Shown here: piece by piece, positions 10,266 to 20,950 of the stretch
Position numbering within the stretch: the stretch's first letter is position 1
Layout: each line of letters opens with the position of its first letter
From: Cupriavidus alkaliphilus
Lineage (GTDB): Bacteria > Pseudomonadota > Gammaproteobacteria > Burkholderiales > Burkholderiaceae
Length of the DNA: 64,000 nucleotides
NCBI RefSeq assembly: GCF_900094595.1
Contig: NZ_FMAD01000003.1
Location: 186,001-250,000, forward strand
Direction: 5' to 3'
Program-made: the position numbers and the translations under genes
Notes under the pieces: model-generated
The model's database searches: none
Told to the model about the DNA's origin: nothing
What the model saw: the letters and a program-made list of their open reading frames with translations, nothing else

Positions 10266-11210
10266 TCAGGCGGCCAGCGCCTGGCGGTCCTGCTCGGACA
10301 GCGCGCTGCTCACGGTGTCGCGCGACAGGTGTGGCGCGAACATGTTGATAAAGGCGTGCGCATAGCCGCGCAGGTAGGCGCCGCGGCGCACCGCCACGCT
10401 GGTGGTGTTGGGCGCGAACAGGTGGTCTGCCGAGATCCGTACCAGCCCGGAGTCCTTGCGTTCGTCATAGGCCATCGACGCGATGATGCCGACGCCGAGG
10501 TCAAGTTCGGCATAGGTCTTGATCACGTCCGCGTCCAGCGCCGTCAGCACGATCTCGGGTTGCAGCCCGGCCTCGGCAAAGGCGCTGTCGATCTTGCGGC
10601 GGCCGGTGAAGCCGGCGTCGTAGGTAATGAGCTGGAAGCCCGCCACGTCTTCGAGCGTCGGTTCCGGCAGGCGCGTAAGCGGATGTTCCGGCGACACCAC
10701 CAGCACGTGCTGCCAGCTGTAGGCCTCGAACGAGGTCAGCCCGGCCTCGGTCGCCAGCGCCTCGGTGGCGATGCCGATATCGGCCTGCCCGGTCAGCAGC
10801 AGCTCGACGATATGCGTGGGCGACGCCTCCTGCAGTGCCAGCGTCACATGCGGGTATTCGCGGCGGAACGCCTGCACCACGCGCGGCAGGGCGTAGCGCG
10901 CCTGGGTGTGGGTGGTGGCGACGGTGAGCCGGCCGGTGTGGCGGCCGGCGTATTCGTCGCCGGCCTGGCGCAGGTTCTCGGCCTCGAGCAGCAGGCGCTC
11001 GACGATGCGCACGATCTCGCGGCCGGGTTCGGTCAGCCCGGTCAGGCGCTTGCCGTAGCGCTCGAAGATCTCCACCCCCAGCTCTTCCTCCAGCTCGCGG
11101 ATCTGGCGCGACACGCCGGGCTGCGAGGTATAGAGCGCGTTGGCGACCTCGGTCAGGTTGAACTGGCGGCGCACCGCCTCGCGGATCGATCGGAGTTGCT
11201 GGAAGTTCAT
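10266..11210 (-). CDS. cysB: LysR-type sulfur regulator CysB
   Basis: 314 residues, a LysR protein that opens [24 protein letters not shown] with the winged helix-turn-helix in residues 1-60 ([16 protein letters not shown]). This CysB/Cbl start pattern, together with its place at the end of cysTWA, identifies it. CysB activates sulfate and sulfonate genes and senses N-acetylserine or O-acetylserine. Its ATG overlaps the cysA stop (ATGA), so it is translated with the transporter it controls. It probably also acts on the ssu genes nearby. Confidence 0.93.
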   Translation of the reverse strand: MNFQQLRSIREAVRRQFNLTEVANALYTSQPGVSRQIRELEEELGVEIFERYGKRLTGLTEPGREIVRIVERLLLEAENLRQAGDEYAGRHTGRLTVATTHTQARYALPRVVQAFRREYPHVTLALQEASPTHIVELLLTGQADIGIATEALATEAGLTSFEAYSWQHVLVVSPEHPLTRLPEPTLEDVAGFQLITYDAGFTGRRKIDSAFAEAGLQPEIVLTALDADVIKTYAELDLGVGIIASMAYDERKDSGLVRISADHLFAPNTTSVAVRRGAYLRGYAHAFINMFAPHLSRDTVSSALSEQDRQALAA

Positions 11211-12316
11211 CGCGTGGCCTCTTGTTTTGTGGGGGCGGTGCCGCTGGCCTGCGTAAAGACACGCAGCTGGCGCGGTCGGACGGCGAGCAGCTCGCCCTCG
11301 CGGAAGCCCGCGTGGCGGAAGCGCTCGAGCGGCAGCGCCACCTCGATCACGTCCTGGTTGTCTTCGCGCTCGAGTTCGAGCTGCGCCACCGGGCCCAGCG
11401 TCAGCGCGCGGCGCAGCGTCACGGCAATGCCGTCGGCGCCGGGCGCATAGCGCTCCAGGTCCAGGTCGTGCGGACGGACATAGGCGACCGCGTCGCCGGC
11501 GGTCTCGTGGCCGCTGCCGATCACCGGCAGCACCGCCTCGCCGGTATGCAGCAGGCCACCGCTCTCGCCCACTTCGAGCCGGCCGTGGAACAGGTTCACG
11601 TTGCCGAGGAAGCCGAACACGAAGGGCGTGGCCGGATGGTTGTAGACCGCCTCGGGCGAGCCGTACTGCTCGACACGGCCGCGGTTCATCAGCACCACCT
11701 GGTCGGCCACTTCCAGCGCTTCTTCCTGGTCGTGCGTGACGAACACGCTGGTCACATGCAGCTCGTCGTGCAGGCGCCGCAGCCAGCGGCGCAGTTCCTT
11801 GCGCACCTTGGCATCGAGCGCGCCGAACGGTTCGTCGAGCAGCAGCACGCGCGGCTCCACCGCCAGCGCGCGCGCCAGTGCGATCCGCTGGCGCTGCCCG
11901 CCAGAGAGCTGCGAAGGGTAGCGGTCGGCCAGCCAGTCGAGCTGGACCAGGTCGAGCAGCGCATGCACCTTCTCGCGGATCTGCGCCTCGTTCGGGCGCT
12001 CGGCGCGCGGCTTCACGCGCAGGCCGAAGGCCACGTTCTCGAACACGCTCATATGCTTGAACAGCGCGTAATGCTGGAACACGAAGCCCACCTGGCGCTG
12101 GCGCACGTGCTGGTCCGAGGCATCGCGCCCGGCCAGCACGATCTGGCCGGCGTCGGCGCGCTCCAGCCCGGCGATGATGCGCAGCAGCGTGGTCTTGCCG
12201 CAGCCGGACGGTCCCAGCAGCGCGGTCAGTTCGCCCTCGTCGAAATCGAGCGAAACATTGTCCAGCGCGACGAAATCGCCAAAGCGCTTCTCTACGTTCT
12301 TGACCTGGATGCTCAT
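11207..12316 (-). CDS. cysA: sulfate/thiosulfate ABC transporter ATPase
   Basis: 369 residues. Walker A GPSGCGKT (35-42), Q-loop, signature LSGGQRQR, Walker [13 protein letters not shown] and the switch His in THDQEEA are all intact. A C-terminal TOBE-like regulatory domain (about 240-355) is present, as in CysA of enteric bacteria. The ATG overlaps the cysW stop (ATGA), and its own stop overlaps the cysB start. It powers sulfate import with CysT and CysW. Confidence 0.95.
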   Translation of the reverse strand: MSIQVKNVEKRFGDFVALDNVSLDFDEGELTALLGPSGCGKTTLLRIIAGLERADAGQIVLAGRDASDQHVRQRQVGFVFQHYALFKHMSVFENVAFGLRVKPRAERPNEAQIREKVHALLDLVQLDWLADRYPSQLSGGQRQRIALARALAVEPRVLLLDEPFGALDAKVRKELRRWLRRLHDELHVTSVFVTHDQEEALEVADQVVLMNRGRVEQYGSPEAVYNHPATPFVFGFLGNVNLFHGRLEVGESGGLLHTGEAVLPVIGSGHETAGDAVAYVRPHDLDLERYAPGADGIAVTLRRALTLGPVAQLELEREDNQDVIEVALPLERFRHAGFREGELLAVRPRQLRVFTQASGTAPTKQEATR

Positions 12317-13254
12317 GATGCTTGTCCTTGCACTGAAGCCGGCAGGCTTGCCAGCGGCCGCTCCGGCGCGGCCTCTTCGGTTTCCTTGCGGGCGCGCCAT
12401 TCCACCAGCGTCTTGATGCCCAGCGTGACGAGCGCCAGCAGGGTCAGCAGCGACGCCACCGCGAACGCGGCCGCGAAGTTGTATTCGTTGTAGAGGATCT
12501 CCACGTGCAGCGGCATGGTGTTGGTCAGCCCGCGGATATGGCCCGACACCACCGACACCGCGCCGAACTCGCCCATCGCGCGCGCATTGCACAGGATCAC
12601 GCCGTACAGCAGGCCCCAGCGGATATTGGGCAGCGTGATATGGCGGAAGGTCTGCCAGCCCGACGCGCCCAGCACGATCGCGGCCTCTTCTTCTTCGCTG
12701 CCCTGCGCCTGCATCAGCGGGATCAGCTCGCGCGCGACGAAGGGGAAGGTCACGAAGATGGTGGCCAGCACAATGCCCGGCACCGCGAACATGATCTTGA
12801 TGTCGTGCGCTTCCAGCCACGGGCCCAGCCAGCCCTGCGCGCCGAACAGCAGCACATAGACCAGGCCGGAGATCACCGGCGACACCGAGAACGGCAGGTC
12901 GATCAGCGTGATCAGCAGGTTCTTGCCGCGGAAGTCGAACTTGGCGATGGCCCACGCCGCCGCCACCCCGAACACCACGTTCAGCGGCACCGCGATCGCC
13001 GCCACCGTCAGCGTAAGCTGGATCGCGGCCAGCGCGTCGGGCTCGACCAGCGCTTCCCAGTAGGTCTGCACGCCCTTGCGCAAGGCTTCGTAGAACACCG
13101 ACGCCAGCGGCACGAACAGGAACAGCGTCAGGAACAGCACCGCCACCGCGATCAGCGTGTACCGTACCCATGAAGCCTCGCCCGTTGCATCGAAGCGGTG
13201 ATGGATCCTGGCGCTGCCCTGCCCGCCGAGGCGTCCCGAGATTGCTCCGGCCAT
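12313..13254 (-). CDS. cysW: sulfate ABC transporter permease CysW
   Basis: 313 residues with six predicted helices. The EAA loop reads [22 protein letters not shown] and contacts the CysA ATPase. The start MAGAISG lies one base after the cysT stop; a longer frame reaching into cysT is rejected. The C-terminus is charged and Pro-rich. It forms the membrane channel together with CysT. Confidence 0.93.
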   Translation of the reverse strand: MAGAISGRLGGQGSARIHHRFDATGEASWVRYTLIAVAVLFLTLFLFVPLASVFYEALRKGVQTYWEALVEPDALAAIQLTLTVAAIAVPLNVVFGVAAAWAIAKFDFRGKNLLITLIDLPFSVSPVISGLVYVLLFGAQGWLGPWLEAHDIKIMFAVPGIVLATIFVTFPFVARELIPLMQAQGSEEEEAAIVLGASGWQTFRHITLPNIRWGLLYGVILCNARAMGEFGAVSVVSGHIRGLTNTMPLHVEILYNEYNFAAAFAVASLLTLLALVTLGIKTLVEWRARKETEEAAPERPLASLPASVQGQAS

Positions 13255-13255
13255 C

Positions 13256-14218
13256 TCAGAACTCCTTGCCCGTGGCGGGCGCTTCCGGTGCCAGCGCCGC
13301 GCGCGCACCCGACTGGTGGCGGCGCGTCCAGGCCTGCAGCAGGTTGATCAGCAGCAGCAGCCCGAACGAGATCACCAGCATCACCACCGCCACCGCGGTC
13401 GCGCCGGCGTAGTCGTACTGCTCCAGCTTGGAATAGATCATCAGCGGCGCGATCTCGGACACCATCGGCATGTTGCCCGAGATAAACACCACCGAGCCGT
13501 ACTCGCCGGTGGCGCGCGCGAACGACAGCGCAAACCCGGTCAGCAGCGCCGGCAGGATCGCCGGCAGGATCACGCGGCGGAAGGTTTGCAGCCGGTTGGC
13601 GCCGAGGCTGGCGGCGGCCTCTTCCAGTTCCTGCTCGACGTCTTCCAGCACCGGCTGCACCGTGCGCACCACGAACGGCAGGCCGATAAAGGTCAGCGCC
13701 ACCACCACCCCCAGCGGCGTGAACGCGACCTTGATGCCGAGCGGCTCCAGGTAGCGGCCGATCCAGCCATTGCCGGCGAACAGCGCGGTCAGCGCGATGC
13801 CCGCCACCGCGGTCGGCAACGCGAACGGCAGGTCGACCAGCGCATCGATCAGGCGCTTGCCGACAAAGCGGTAGCGCACCAGCACCCACGCCACGATCAG
13901 TCCGAACACCGTATTGACGATGGCGGCGATCAGCGACGCGCCGAAGCTCAGCTGCAGCGATGCCACCACGCGCGGCGCCGTGATCGCGGTCCAGAACGCG
14001 TCCCACGTCATCGTGAACGCCTTCAGGAAGGTGGCCGACAGCGGCACCAGCACGATCAGCGTCAGGTAGAACAGTGTGAACCCGAGCGACAGGCCGAAGC
14101 CCGGCAGCACGGTGAAGCGCTGCGTGGACGGCTGGCGCGGCGCGGGCGCGGCACCGGACCCGGGCGCGCGGGGCGCGGCTGGCGGCGGCGTGTCCGCCAG
14201 GGAAATGGATGGAGGCAT
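13256..14218 (-). CDS. cysT: sulfate ABC transporter permease CysT
   Basis: 320 residues, six helices, with an Ala/Pro-rich cytoplasmic N-terminus of about 40 residues. The EAA loop is [21 protein letters not shown]. The start MPPSISLAD is the first good ATG after the promoter region. It is the first gene of cysT-cysW-cysA-cysB, with stop-start overlaps or 1-base gaps throughout, so the four genes form one transcript. The sulfate-binding protein gene is not next to it but lies about 7 kb upstream, beyond the ssu genes. Confidence 0.93.
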   Translation of the reverse strand: MPPSISLADTPPPAAPRAPGSGAAPAPRQPSTQRFTVLPGFGLSLGFTLFYLTLIVLVPLSATFLKAFTMTWDAFWTAITAPRVVASLQLSFGASLIAAIVNTVFGLIVAWVLVRYRFVGKRLIDALVDLPFALPTAVAGIALTALFAGNGWIGRYLEPLGIKVAFTPLGVVVALTFIGLPFVVRTVQPVLEDVEQELEEAAASLGANRLQTFRRVILPAILPALLTGFALSFARATGEYGSVVFISGNMPMVSEIAPLMIYSKLEQYDYAGATAVAVVMLVISFGLLLLINLLQAWTRRHQSGARAALAPEAPATGKEF

Positions 14219-14329
14219 GTCGTCTCGTCTGTGAGCGGTGCGCTGCCAGGGCCTGGTGGCCCGGTCCGGCACGCCGTTCTTTATGACGCCGGCGCATGTT
14301 ACGCCGGCCTACGAGACAGATTCTGCAGA

Positions 14330-14390
14330 GCCGCCTTTATAAAAAGAACGAATCTTTATGAATTTTCTTAGACGCTTTAGATATAAGGAA
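14330..14390 (-). promoter_or_regulatory. AT-rich promoter region of the cysTWAB operon, probable CysB target
   Basis: This stretch is strikingly AT-rich against GC-rich flanks. It has a TATAAA -10 candidate (minus strand, plus-strand 14336-14341) and a poor -35, with ATTCATAAAG-type sequence upstream. Weak -35 elements with AT-rich upstream half-sites are what CysB-activated promoters look like. That CysB binds here is inference from the downstream genes. Confidence 0.55.
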
Positions 14391-15048
14391 CCGTCGTGGC
14401 GACCTCGACCCCGGCCTCCCAAGGGGTGTCTGACGCACTTTGTGTGCCGGTATCGCCGGCCTGGCCGATGCGCTGCACCAGCGTATCGAGCAGCGCGAGC
14501 CCTTCGGGCCACTCGCCTAGTCCCGAATCGGCATTGATATGGCCAAGATGGCCCACGTCGACCAGTTCGCTGCCCCACAGCGTGCCCCACGAGAACGCGG
14601 TGCGCTGCGGCATCCACGGGTCGTTGCGGCTGGCCGCGAGAATGGTCGGGAACGGCAGCCGATAGGTGGGCAGCAAGGCCGCCACGCCGAACTTGTCCGG
14701 ATCCGCCGGTGCCACCAGCAAGGCGCCGGCGATGCCGACCGGGTCCAGCGCCGCCTGGCGCAGCGTCGCCAGGCAACCAAAGCTGTGCGCCACCAGCACG
14801 GCGCCGCGCGCGGCCACGCGCCGGGCCCGCATCACCCCTTCTGAAACGCGCTCGGCCCACAGCGGCAGGCTCGGGCGCGACCAGTCGTGCTGCTCGATCC
14901 GCTGCCAGTCCGGAAACTGCTGCTCCCAGCGGCTCTGCCAGTGCGCCGGGCCGCTGCCGTGCAAGCCGGGCACCGTCAGCACCTGCAGATGGCGCGGAAT
15001 TTCCGGCCGCATGGCGCGGCCCGACGCGGTCCTGTCCGATTGCGTCAT
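14377..15048 (-). CDS. RBBP9/YdeN-family serine hydrolase
   Basis: 223 residues. The short alpha/beta hydrolase of this family starts with VPGLHGSGPAHWQSRWE (about 26-42), carries the nucleophile in VAHSFGC (about 87-93), an Asp in ASRNDPWMP, and His in GHLGHINADSG, so the Ser-Asp-His triad is complete. Its ATG overlaps the stop of the preceding EAL-like gene (ATGA), implying coupled translation. The substrate is unknown. The pair sits between the sulfonate and sulfate operons. Confidence 0.82.
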   Translation of the reverse strand: MTQSDRTASGRAMRPEIPRHLQVLTVPGLHGSGPAHWQSRWEQQFPDWQRIEQHDWSRPSLPLWAERVSEGVMRARRVAARGAVLVAHSFGCLATLRQAALDPVGIAGALLVAPADPDKFGVAALLPTYRLPFPTILAASRNDPWMPQRTAFSWGTLWGSELVDVGHLGHINADSGLGEWPEGLALLDTLVQRIGQAGDTGTQSASDTPWEAGVEVATTVPYI

Positions 15049-15911
15049 GCCGGCTCCTCGCTTAGCGCACGCGGTGTCGCGGCGTGCGTGGCCGCACCCT
15101 CCACCGCGCGCAGCCCGGCAGCGCTCACCAGCCCGCCGGCAAAGGCGCCCTGCCCCAGCCCGATGCCGGCGGCCTGCAGGCGCTCGATGCTCTCGGCGTC
15201 CTGCAGGCGCCGCCCGATCAGCGTGACGCCGGCGCTGGCCGCGCTGGCGCGCAGGCCCGACAGCTGGCGGTCGGTCCAGGTGCGGCGCATGTCCAGCTTG
15301 AGCCAGTCCGGCAGCGCATGCGCCATCAGCGCACCCGCCTCCGCCGGATCCGACGCCTGCAGGCTCACCGCGAAGCCATTGCGCCGGTAGTTGCCGACCA
15401 CATGCAGCAGCAGCCCGAGGTCATCATTGGCGCTGGCCGGCACCTGGATCACGAAGCGCTCCAGCGGCAACCCCAGCGACTGCAGCGCGCGCCGGAAGGC
15501 CGCGCCGTGGTCGTCGGCCACCGCGGCCAGCAGGCGGTTGTGCACGTTCAGCACCAGCTTGTGCTCGCCGTCCGCGGCAAAGTAGTTGATGGCATGCAGC
15601 AGGCGCGAGAGCCGGTCCAGCGACACCAGCGTGTGATCGTCCGCCGCCATCGCAAACAGCTTCCATGCCGCCAGGCCGACGCCGTCCTCGGCATAGGTAT
15701 GGATGGCCCCTTCATGCGCCACCACCTGCCGGTCCGCGAGCGTCACCAGCGGCTCGAACGCGCTGGTCAGCGAGCAGTTGAAGAACTGGCCCTGCACCTG
15801 CCCGCGCGCATCGCGCCACAGCTGCCGGTCCGCCAGCGGCTGGCGCGGCAGCGATTCGAGATAGCGTTGGAGCGCAGACGCTGCGCCCGTGGGTTCATGC
15901 ACGCCTGGCAT
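15045..15911 (-). CDS. degenerate EAL-domain protein
   Basis: 288 residues from an ATG with an excellent AAGGA ribosome-binding site 5 bases upstream; a longer frame has none. The fold is that of EAL phosphodiesterases (FEPLVTLADRQVVAHEGAIHTY near the start, LKLDMRRT, ending GIGLGQGAFAGG). However, the catalytic EAL motif reads EGA and the DDFG-type metal loop is replaced by LQASDP. It therefore probably cannot hydrolyse cyclic-di-GMP and more likely acts as a binding or regulatory protein. It is translationally coupled to the RBBP9-like hydrolase. Confidence 0.8.
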   Translation of the reverse strand: MPGVHEPTGAASALQRYLESLPRQPLADRQLWRDARGQVQGQFFNCSLTSAFEPLVTLADRQVVAHEGAIHTYAEDGVGLAAWKLFAMAADDHTLVSLDRLSRLLHAINYFAADGEHKLVLNVHNRLLAAVADDHGAAFRRALQSLGLPLERFVIQVPASANDDLGLLLHVVGNYRRNGFAVSLQASDPAEAGALMAHALPDWLKLDMRRTWTDRQLSGLRASAASAGVTLIGRRLQDAESIERLQAAGIGLGQGAFAGGLVSAAGLRAVEGAATHAATPRALSEEPA

Positions 15912-16094
15912 GGTGATCCTTGGGTTGACCGGGCCGCTCGGGGCCGGCGGTCTGATTGGTAAGGGCAAGCGCGACGCCAGCAGCCGCCTGCCTGCTCATG
16001 ATAGGAGCTCGGCGGGCACCGGCGTATGAAGATTCAGGACTGTCGATATGCGCCGGGCGGCACCACGGCGCAAGCCTGGCCGGGCGCGCTGCCG

Positions 16095-17012
16095 TCAGGC
16101 CGCCCAGCTCACATTCAGCGGCGCGGCCGCGGCAGGCACGGCAGCCTGCGCACCGGCCGGCCCGGCCGCCGGTGGCGACGGCCGCATCACCCGCTGCAGC
16201 ACCTCGGCCTCCAGTTGCGCAAAGCCCGCGGTTCCGCGTTCGCGCGGACGCGCCAGCGCCACGCGCGTATCCATGGCGATGCGGCCGTCCTCGATCAGCA
16301 CGATGCGGTCAGCCAGCGCCACCGCTTCGGCAACATCGTGCGTGACCAGCAGCGCGGTGAAGCCCAGCCGGCGCCACAGCGATTCGATCAGCGCCTGCAT
16401 TTCGATGCGCGTCAGCGCATCGAGCGCGCCCAGCGGTTCGTCGAGCAGCAGCAACTGCGGGTGATGCACCAGCGCGCGCGCCAGCGCCACGCGCTGGCGC
16501 TGGCCACCGGACAGCCGGGCCGGCCACGCCTGCGCGCGGTCGGCCAGCCCCACCTGCGCCAGCACCTGCGCCGCTGCGGCGCGGCGTGCGCGCGGCAGGC
16601 CCAGCGCCACGTTGTCCAGCACGCGCTTCCACGGCAGCAGCCGCGCGTCCTGGAACATCACACGCACGTCCGCCGGCCGCGCGCGGCCCGTGGCAGCGGC
16701 ATCGCCATCGATGGCGATGCTGCCGCCGTCGGCCGCTTCCAGCCCGGCCACCAGCCGCAGCAGGGTGCTCTTGCCGCAGCCGCTGCGCCCGACGATGGCG
16801 AGGAACTCGCCCGGCGCGACCTCGAGCGCCACGTCGTGCAGCACCGTGCGGCCGTCGTAGCGCTTGACTACCTGGTTCACGCGCAGCGCCACGCCGCCCG
16901 CCGCCTTGGCGGGCACCGCGCGCGCCTGGTCTGGCACAGCGGACGCCTCGCGCCGCGCCAGGCCCGCTTCCAGTTCGGCCAGGGCCGCCTGTTCCACCGG
17001 ATACATCTGCAT
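16095..17012 (-). CDS. ssuB: aliphatic sulfonate ABC transporter ATPase
   Basis: 305 residues. The ATPase core starts after a 40-residue N-terminal extension. Walker [10 protein letters not shown] has Lys81, and signature [15 protein letters not shown], Walker [13 protein letters not shown] and the switch His in VTHDVAEA follow. The C-terminal tail is Ala/Pro-rich. The ATG is preceded by AAGGAGAGCGAG. Last gene of ssuE-A-D-C-B; it energises uptake of alkanesulfonates as a sulfur source. The 183 bases between it and the EAL-like gene show no clear terminator. Confidence 0.9.
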   Translation of the reverse strand: MQMYPVEQAALAELEAGLARREASAVPDQARAVPAKAAGGVALRVNQVVKRYDGRTVLHDVALEVAPGEFLAIVGRSGCGKSTLLRLVAGLEAADGGSIAIDGDAAATGRARPADVRVMFQDARLLPWKRVLDNVALGLPRARRAAAAQVLAQVGLADRAQAWPARLSGGQRQRVALARALVHHPQLLLLDEPLGALDALTRIEMQALIESLWRRLGFTALLVTHDVAEAVALADRIVLIEDGRIAMDTRVALARPRERGTAGFAQLEAEVLQRVMRPSPPAAGPAGAQAAVPAAAAPLNVSWAA

Positions 17013-17047
17013 CTCGCTCTCCTTGCCTTGATTGGTTGCCGCGCCGC

Positions 17048-17851
17048 TCAGGCCGCGGCGTAGCCCGGGTGCCAGCGCAGCCAGTAGCGCTCCAGCCCGC
17101 GCGAGAGCCAGTCGGCCAGCTTGCCCAGCAGCGCATAGAGCAGGATGCCGACCAGCACCACGTCGGTTTGCAGGAACTCGCGCGCGTTCATGGTCATGTA
17201 GCCGATGCCCGATTGCGCGGAGATGGTTTCCGCGACGATCAGCACCACCCACATCAGACCCAGCGCAAAGCGCACGCCCACCAGGATCCCCGGCAGCGCG
17301 CCGGGCAGGATCACCTCGCGATACAGCTGCCAGCCGGACAGCCCGTAGCTGCGCGCCATCTCCACCAGCCCCGCATCGACCGAGCGGATGCCGTGGTAGG
17401 TATTCAGGTACACCGGGAAAAACACGCCCAGCGAGACCAGGAACAGCTTGGCGCTCTCGTCGATGCCGAACCACAGGATCACCAGCGGGATCAGCGCCAG
17501 CGCGGGAATGTTGCGCACCATCTGCAGCGTGCTGTCGAGCAGCGTGGCGGCGCTGCGGAAGGTGCCGGTCAGCAGCCCCAGCAGCAGGCCCAGCCCGCCG
17601 CCGATGGCAAACCCCAGCAGCGCGCGCCAGGTGCTGACGCCGACGTGCCGCCACAGCTCGCCCGAGCGCGCCAGTTCCCACGCCGCCTGCACCACGGCCA
17701 GCGGGGCCGGCAACACGCGGCTGGACAGCCAGCCGTGCTGCGACGCCAGCTGCCACGCGACGATCAGCAGCACCGGCACGATCCACGGCGCCGCGGCGCG
17801 CCACAATGCCTGCGGCGCCTGGCGCGCCGGCGGTATCAGCGGAGCAGTCAT
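17048..17851 (-). CDS. ssuC: aliphatic sulfonate ABC transporter permease
   Basis: 267 residues with about six helices and the family's EAA loop ([28 protein letters not shown]). It follows ssuD by 10 bases and precedes ssuB by 35. It is the membrane channel for the SsuA-bound sulfonate. Confidence 0.92.
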   Translation of the reverse strand: MTAPLIPPARQAPQALWRAAAPWIVPVLLIVAWQLASQHGWLSSRVLPAPLAVVQAAWELARSGELWRHVGVSTWRALLGFAIGGGLGLLLGLLTGTFRSAATLLDSTLQMVRNIPALALIPLVILWFGIDESAKLFLVSLGVFFPVYLNTYHGIRSVDAGLVEMARSYGLSGWQLYREVILPGALPGILVGVRFALGLMWVVLIVAETISAQSGIGYMTMNAREFLQTDVVLVGILLYALLGKLADWLSRGLERYWLRWHPGYAAA

Positions 17852-17861
17852 GGTTGTCTCC

Positions 17862-19034
17862 TCAGCTTTGCGCGGCGCGCGGCACGAGGCCGGTTGCCAT
17901 GACTTCACCGAACGGGCCGGACAGCACCTTGCCAGGCAGCGTGTCGAACTTCGCGCGCACCGCGCGCGGCAGCAGCGGGAACACCAGTTCGGCGAAACGG
18001 TAGGCCTCTTCGAGGTGCGGATAGCCGGACAGCACGAAGGTGTCGATGCCCAGCGCGGCGTATTCGCGCAGGCGCTCGGCGACGGTATGCGGGTCGCCCA
18101 CCAGCGCGGTGCCGGCGCCGCCGCGCACCAGGCCGACCCCGGCCCACAGGTTGGGGCTGATCTCCAGCGCCTCGCGCGTGCGGCGCGTGCCGCCAGCATG
18201 CAGCGCGGCCATGCGGCGCTGGCCCTCGGAATCCATGTTGGCGAACACGGCCTGCGCGCGCGCCACGGTCTCGTCATCCAGCCGGCTGATCAGGTCCTCG
18301 GCCGCGGACCACGCCGCGGCATCGGTTTCGCGCACGATCACATGCAGCCGGATGCCGGACTTCACCGTGCGGCCGTGGCGCGCGGCGTGGCGGCGCACGT
18401 CGTCCAGCTTCTGCGCCACCGCCGCGGGCGGCTCGCCCCAGGTCAGGTAGGTATCGACCTGCTCGCCGGCCAGCGCATGCGCCGGCGCCGACGAACCGCC
18501 GAAATACACCGGCGGATACGGCCGCTGCAGCGGCGGGTAGAGCACGGTGGCGCCCTTCACGCTCAGGTGGCTGCCCTCGTAGTCGACCTTGTCGCCGTCA
18601 TGGCTGGCGGCCAGCACCTGGCGCCAGATCCGCAGGAATTCGGCCGAGGCCTCGTAGCGTTCGGCGTGGTCGAGGAACAGGCCATCGCCCTCCAGCTCGG
18701 CGCGATCGCCGCCGGTGACGAGGTTGATCAGCAAGCGGCCGTTGGAAACGCGGTCGAAGGTCGCGGCCATGCGCGCGGCCAGGGTCGGCGCCATCAGTCC
18801 GGGGCGGACCGCCACCAGGAATTTCAGGCGCTGCGTCACCGCGGCCAGCGCCGATGCGACCACCCACGGGTCTTCGCACGAACGGCCCGTCGGGATCAGC
18901 ACGCCTTCATAGCCGAGCGTGTCGGCGGCCACCGCGACCTGCCTGAGGTAATCGAAACCGACCGCGCGCGCGCCTTCGGAAGTGCCCAGGTAGCGGCTGT
19001 CGCCATGGGTAGGGATGAACCAGAATACTTGCAT
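17862..19034 (-). CDS. ssuD: FMNH2-dependent alkanesulfonate monooxygenase
   Basis: 390 residues, a bacterial luciferase-like TIM barrel. It opens [17 protein letters not shown], typical of SsuD, and later shows the RSCEDPW and [11 protein letters not shown] segments that form the flavin and sulfonate site. It cleaves alkanesulfonates to the aldehyde and sulfite using reduced FMN delivered by SsuE, whose gene is two genes upstream. Length matches the family (about 380). Confidence 0.95.
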   Translation of the reverse strand: MQVFWFIPTHGDSRYLGTSEGARAVGFDYLRQVAVAADTLGYEGVLIPTGRSCEDPWVVASALAAVTQRLKFLVAVRPGLMAPTLAARMAATFDRVSNGRLLINLVTGGDRAELEGDGLFLDHAERYEASAEFLRIWRQVLAASHDGDKVDYEGSHLSVKGATVLYPPLQRPYPPVYFGGSSAPAHALAGEQVDTYLTWGEPPAAVAQKLDDVRRHAARHGRTVKSGIRLHVIVRETDAAAWSAAEDLISRLDDETVARAQAVFANMDSEGQRRMAALHAGGTRRTREALEISPNLWAGVGLVRGGAGTALVGDPHTVAERLREYAALGIDTFVLSGYPHLEEAYRFAELVFPLLPRAVRAKFDTLPGKVLSGPFGEVMATGLVPRAAQS

Positions 19035-19064
19035 GTCGTGCTCCTGTTCTTCTTGGCTGGCGGG

Positions 19065-20093
19065 TTAGCGCCTGGCCTGCTGCTGCGGCGCGGTCCAGCG
19101 TGCATCGGCGACCTTGACCGGCCGGGGAATCAGCTTCAGCGCATGAAAGGCATCGGCTATGCGTTGCTGCTCGGCCAGCACCTCGGCGCTGACCGGGCGC
19201 GCGCCGTACGAGAAGCGCGACACCGCCAGCGCGAGCACATCGGCCGGCAGCCCGGTTTCACCGGCCAGCACCGTGGTGGCCTCCTTCGGATGCTGTTGCG
19301 CCCAGGTGCCGAGCGTCGCCAGTTCCTCCAGGATCAGGCCGACGATTTCCGGCCGGGCCCGGGCATAGGGGCGTGAGGCCAGGTAGAACTGGTGGTTGCT
19401 GACCACGTTCTTGCCATCCGCGCCGCGGCCGTCGGCCAGCACGCGCGCGCCCAGCTGCTTCTCGGCGGCGGCGAGGAACGGGTCCCAGATCACCCACGCA
19501 TCGACCGCGCCCCGCTCGAAGGCGGCGCGCGCATCGGCCGGCGGCAGGTAGACCGGCTGGATCTCGCTGTAGGGAATGCCGGCCTGTTCCAGCTGGCGCA
19601 CCAGCAGGTAATGCACGTTCGAGCCCTTGTTCAGCGCCACGCGCTTGCCGCGCAGGTCTGCCACCGAGCGCAGCGTCGAGCCCCTGGGCACGACGATGGC
19701 CTCGGCCACCGGCGCCGGCGGCTCGTTGCCGACATAGACCAGCTGCGCTCCCGCTGCCTGCGCGAAGATCGGCGGCGCCTCGCCGACGGTGCCGAAGTCG
19801 ATGGCGCCCACATTGAGCCCCTCGAGCAATTGCGGCCCCGCCGGAAATTCCGTCCACCTGACGCTGATGCCTTGCGCCGTCAGGCGTTTCTCCAGCGTGC
19901 CGCGCGCCTTCAGCAGCGTCAGCGTGCCGTACTTCTGGTAGCCGATGCGCAGCACCTTGGGATCGATGTGGTTCGATTGTGCTTCGGCTTGGCCGGGCAG
20001 AATCCCGTAGGCCAGGCCAGCGGCAAGCACCAGCGCTGCGGTAATGAGTCGGCGGCGCCGGCTTGCCGCGCGCAACGGGTTGGTCGTTGTCAT
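19065..20093 (-). CDS. ssuA: sulfonate-binding periplasmic protein
   Basis: 342 residues from an ATG with GGAGG just upstream. A long signal sequence (about residues 1-38: basic RRRR, hydrophobic stretch, cleavage near AEA-Q) targets the periplasm. The mature part starts KVLRIGYQKYGTLTLLKARG, the SsuA/TauA pattern. It captures aliphatic sulfonates for SsuC/SsuB. Confidence 0.93.
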   Translation of the reverse strand: MTTTNPLRAASRRRRLITAALVLAAGLAYGILPGQAEAQSNHIDPKVLRIGYQKYGTLTLLKARGTLEKRLTAQGISVRWTEFPAGPQLLEGLNVGAIDFGTVGEAPPIFAQAAGAQLVYVGNEPPAPVAEAIVVPRGSTLRSVADLRGKRVALNKGSNVHYLLVRQLEQAGIPYSEIQPVYLPPADARAAFERGAVDAWVIWDPFLAAAEKQLGARVLADGRGADGKNVVSNHQFYLASRPYARARPEIVGLILEELATLGTWAQQHPKEATTVLAGETGLPADVLALAVSRFSYGARPVSAEVLAEQQRIADAFHALKLIPRPVKVADARWTAPQQQARR

Positions 20094-20252
20094 GTGAGGT
20101 CCTCCGTGGCCCGCGCCGATATGCTGCGGGCCGGATCGATGTCCGGGATGGTTGCGGCAGCACGCCGCCCTGCCGGCCCCGCGTGGCGGGTTGGCATGGT
20201 GTCGCTGCCGTTGCGCCGGGCTGGCCGGCGCCACTACGGTCAGGCCATCAGT

Positions 20253-20876
20253 TCAGGCGGAACATCGCCCGGCCGCCGCGATTGCGGCGGCGCGGCGGAC
20301 ATAGGCGCCGGGCACCACGTCGAGAGGCACCTCGATGCGGGCATGCGCCAACGCATCGCGCACGCGCAGGACGCCTTCGTCCAGCCGCGCCGCCAGCGCG
20401 GCATCGAAGCGCCCCCGGCGCGCGCCGGCGGCATCGACCGCTTCGATCTGCTGGTCCACGGCAAAGATGCCGGGCAGGATCTGGCGCGAGCCGAGTGCGG
20501 CCAGCACCGGCCGCAGCGCGTAGTCGATCGCCAGCGCATGCGCCAGGCTGCCACCCGTGGCGATCGGCAGCACGATCTTGTCGCGCAGCCCGGTCTGCGG
20601 CAGCATGTCCAGGAAGGCTTTGAGCAGGCCGCTGTAGGCGGCCTTGTAGACCGGCGTGGCCAGTACCACCACCTGCGCCTCGGCCACGGCACGGGTGGCG
20701 GCATCGATGGCGGGGTCGTCGGCGCGCGCGGCCAGCAGCGGGCCGGCGGGAAGCTCGCGCAGCTCGAGATGGCGGGTGCGTTCGCCGGCAGCCTCGAGCG
20801 CCGTGCGCAGGTGCGCCAGCACGAGACCGGAGCGGGACTGGGCCGACGGGCTGCCGGAGAGCGTCAGGATGGACAT
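20253..20876 (-). CDS. ssuE: NAD(P)H-dependent FMN reductase of sulfonate utilisation
   Basis: 207 residues with a flavodoxin-like fold. The N-terminal LSGSPSAQSRSG loop binds FMN phosphate, and the TPVYKAAYSGLLKAFLDMLPQ motif is diagnostic of SsuE. It supplies FMNH2 to SsuD. A 159-base gap separates it from ssuA and a 74-base gap from sbp, so sbp and ssu may share a transcript. Confidence 0.93.
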   Translation of the reverse strand: MSILTLSGSPSAQSRSGLVLAHLRTALEAAGERTRHLELRELPAGPLLAARADDPAIDAATRAVAEAQVVVLATPVYKAAYSGLLKAFLDMLPQTGLRDKIVLPIATGGSLAHALAIDYALRPVLAALGSRQILPGIFAVDQQIEAVDAAGARRGRFDAALAARLDEGVLRVRDALAHARIEVPLDVVPGAYVRRAAAIAAAGRCSA

Positions 20877-20950
20877 CGGGCTTCCTTGTTCGGATGGACC
20901 GGTCGACGCCGCGGCCGCCCCACGCGGCCCGGCGCGCCGGTCCGGGGGTC

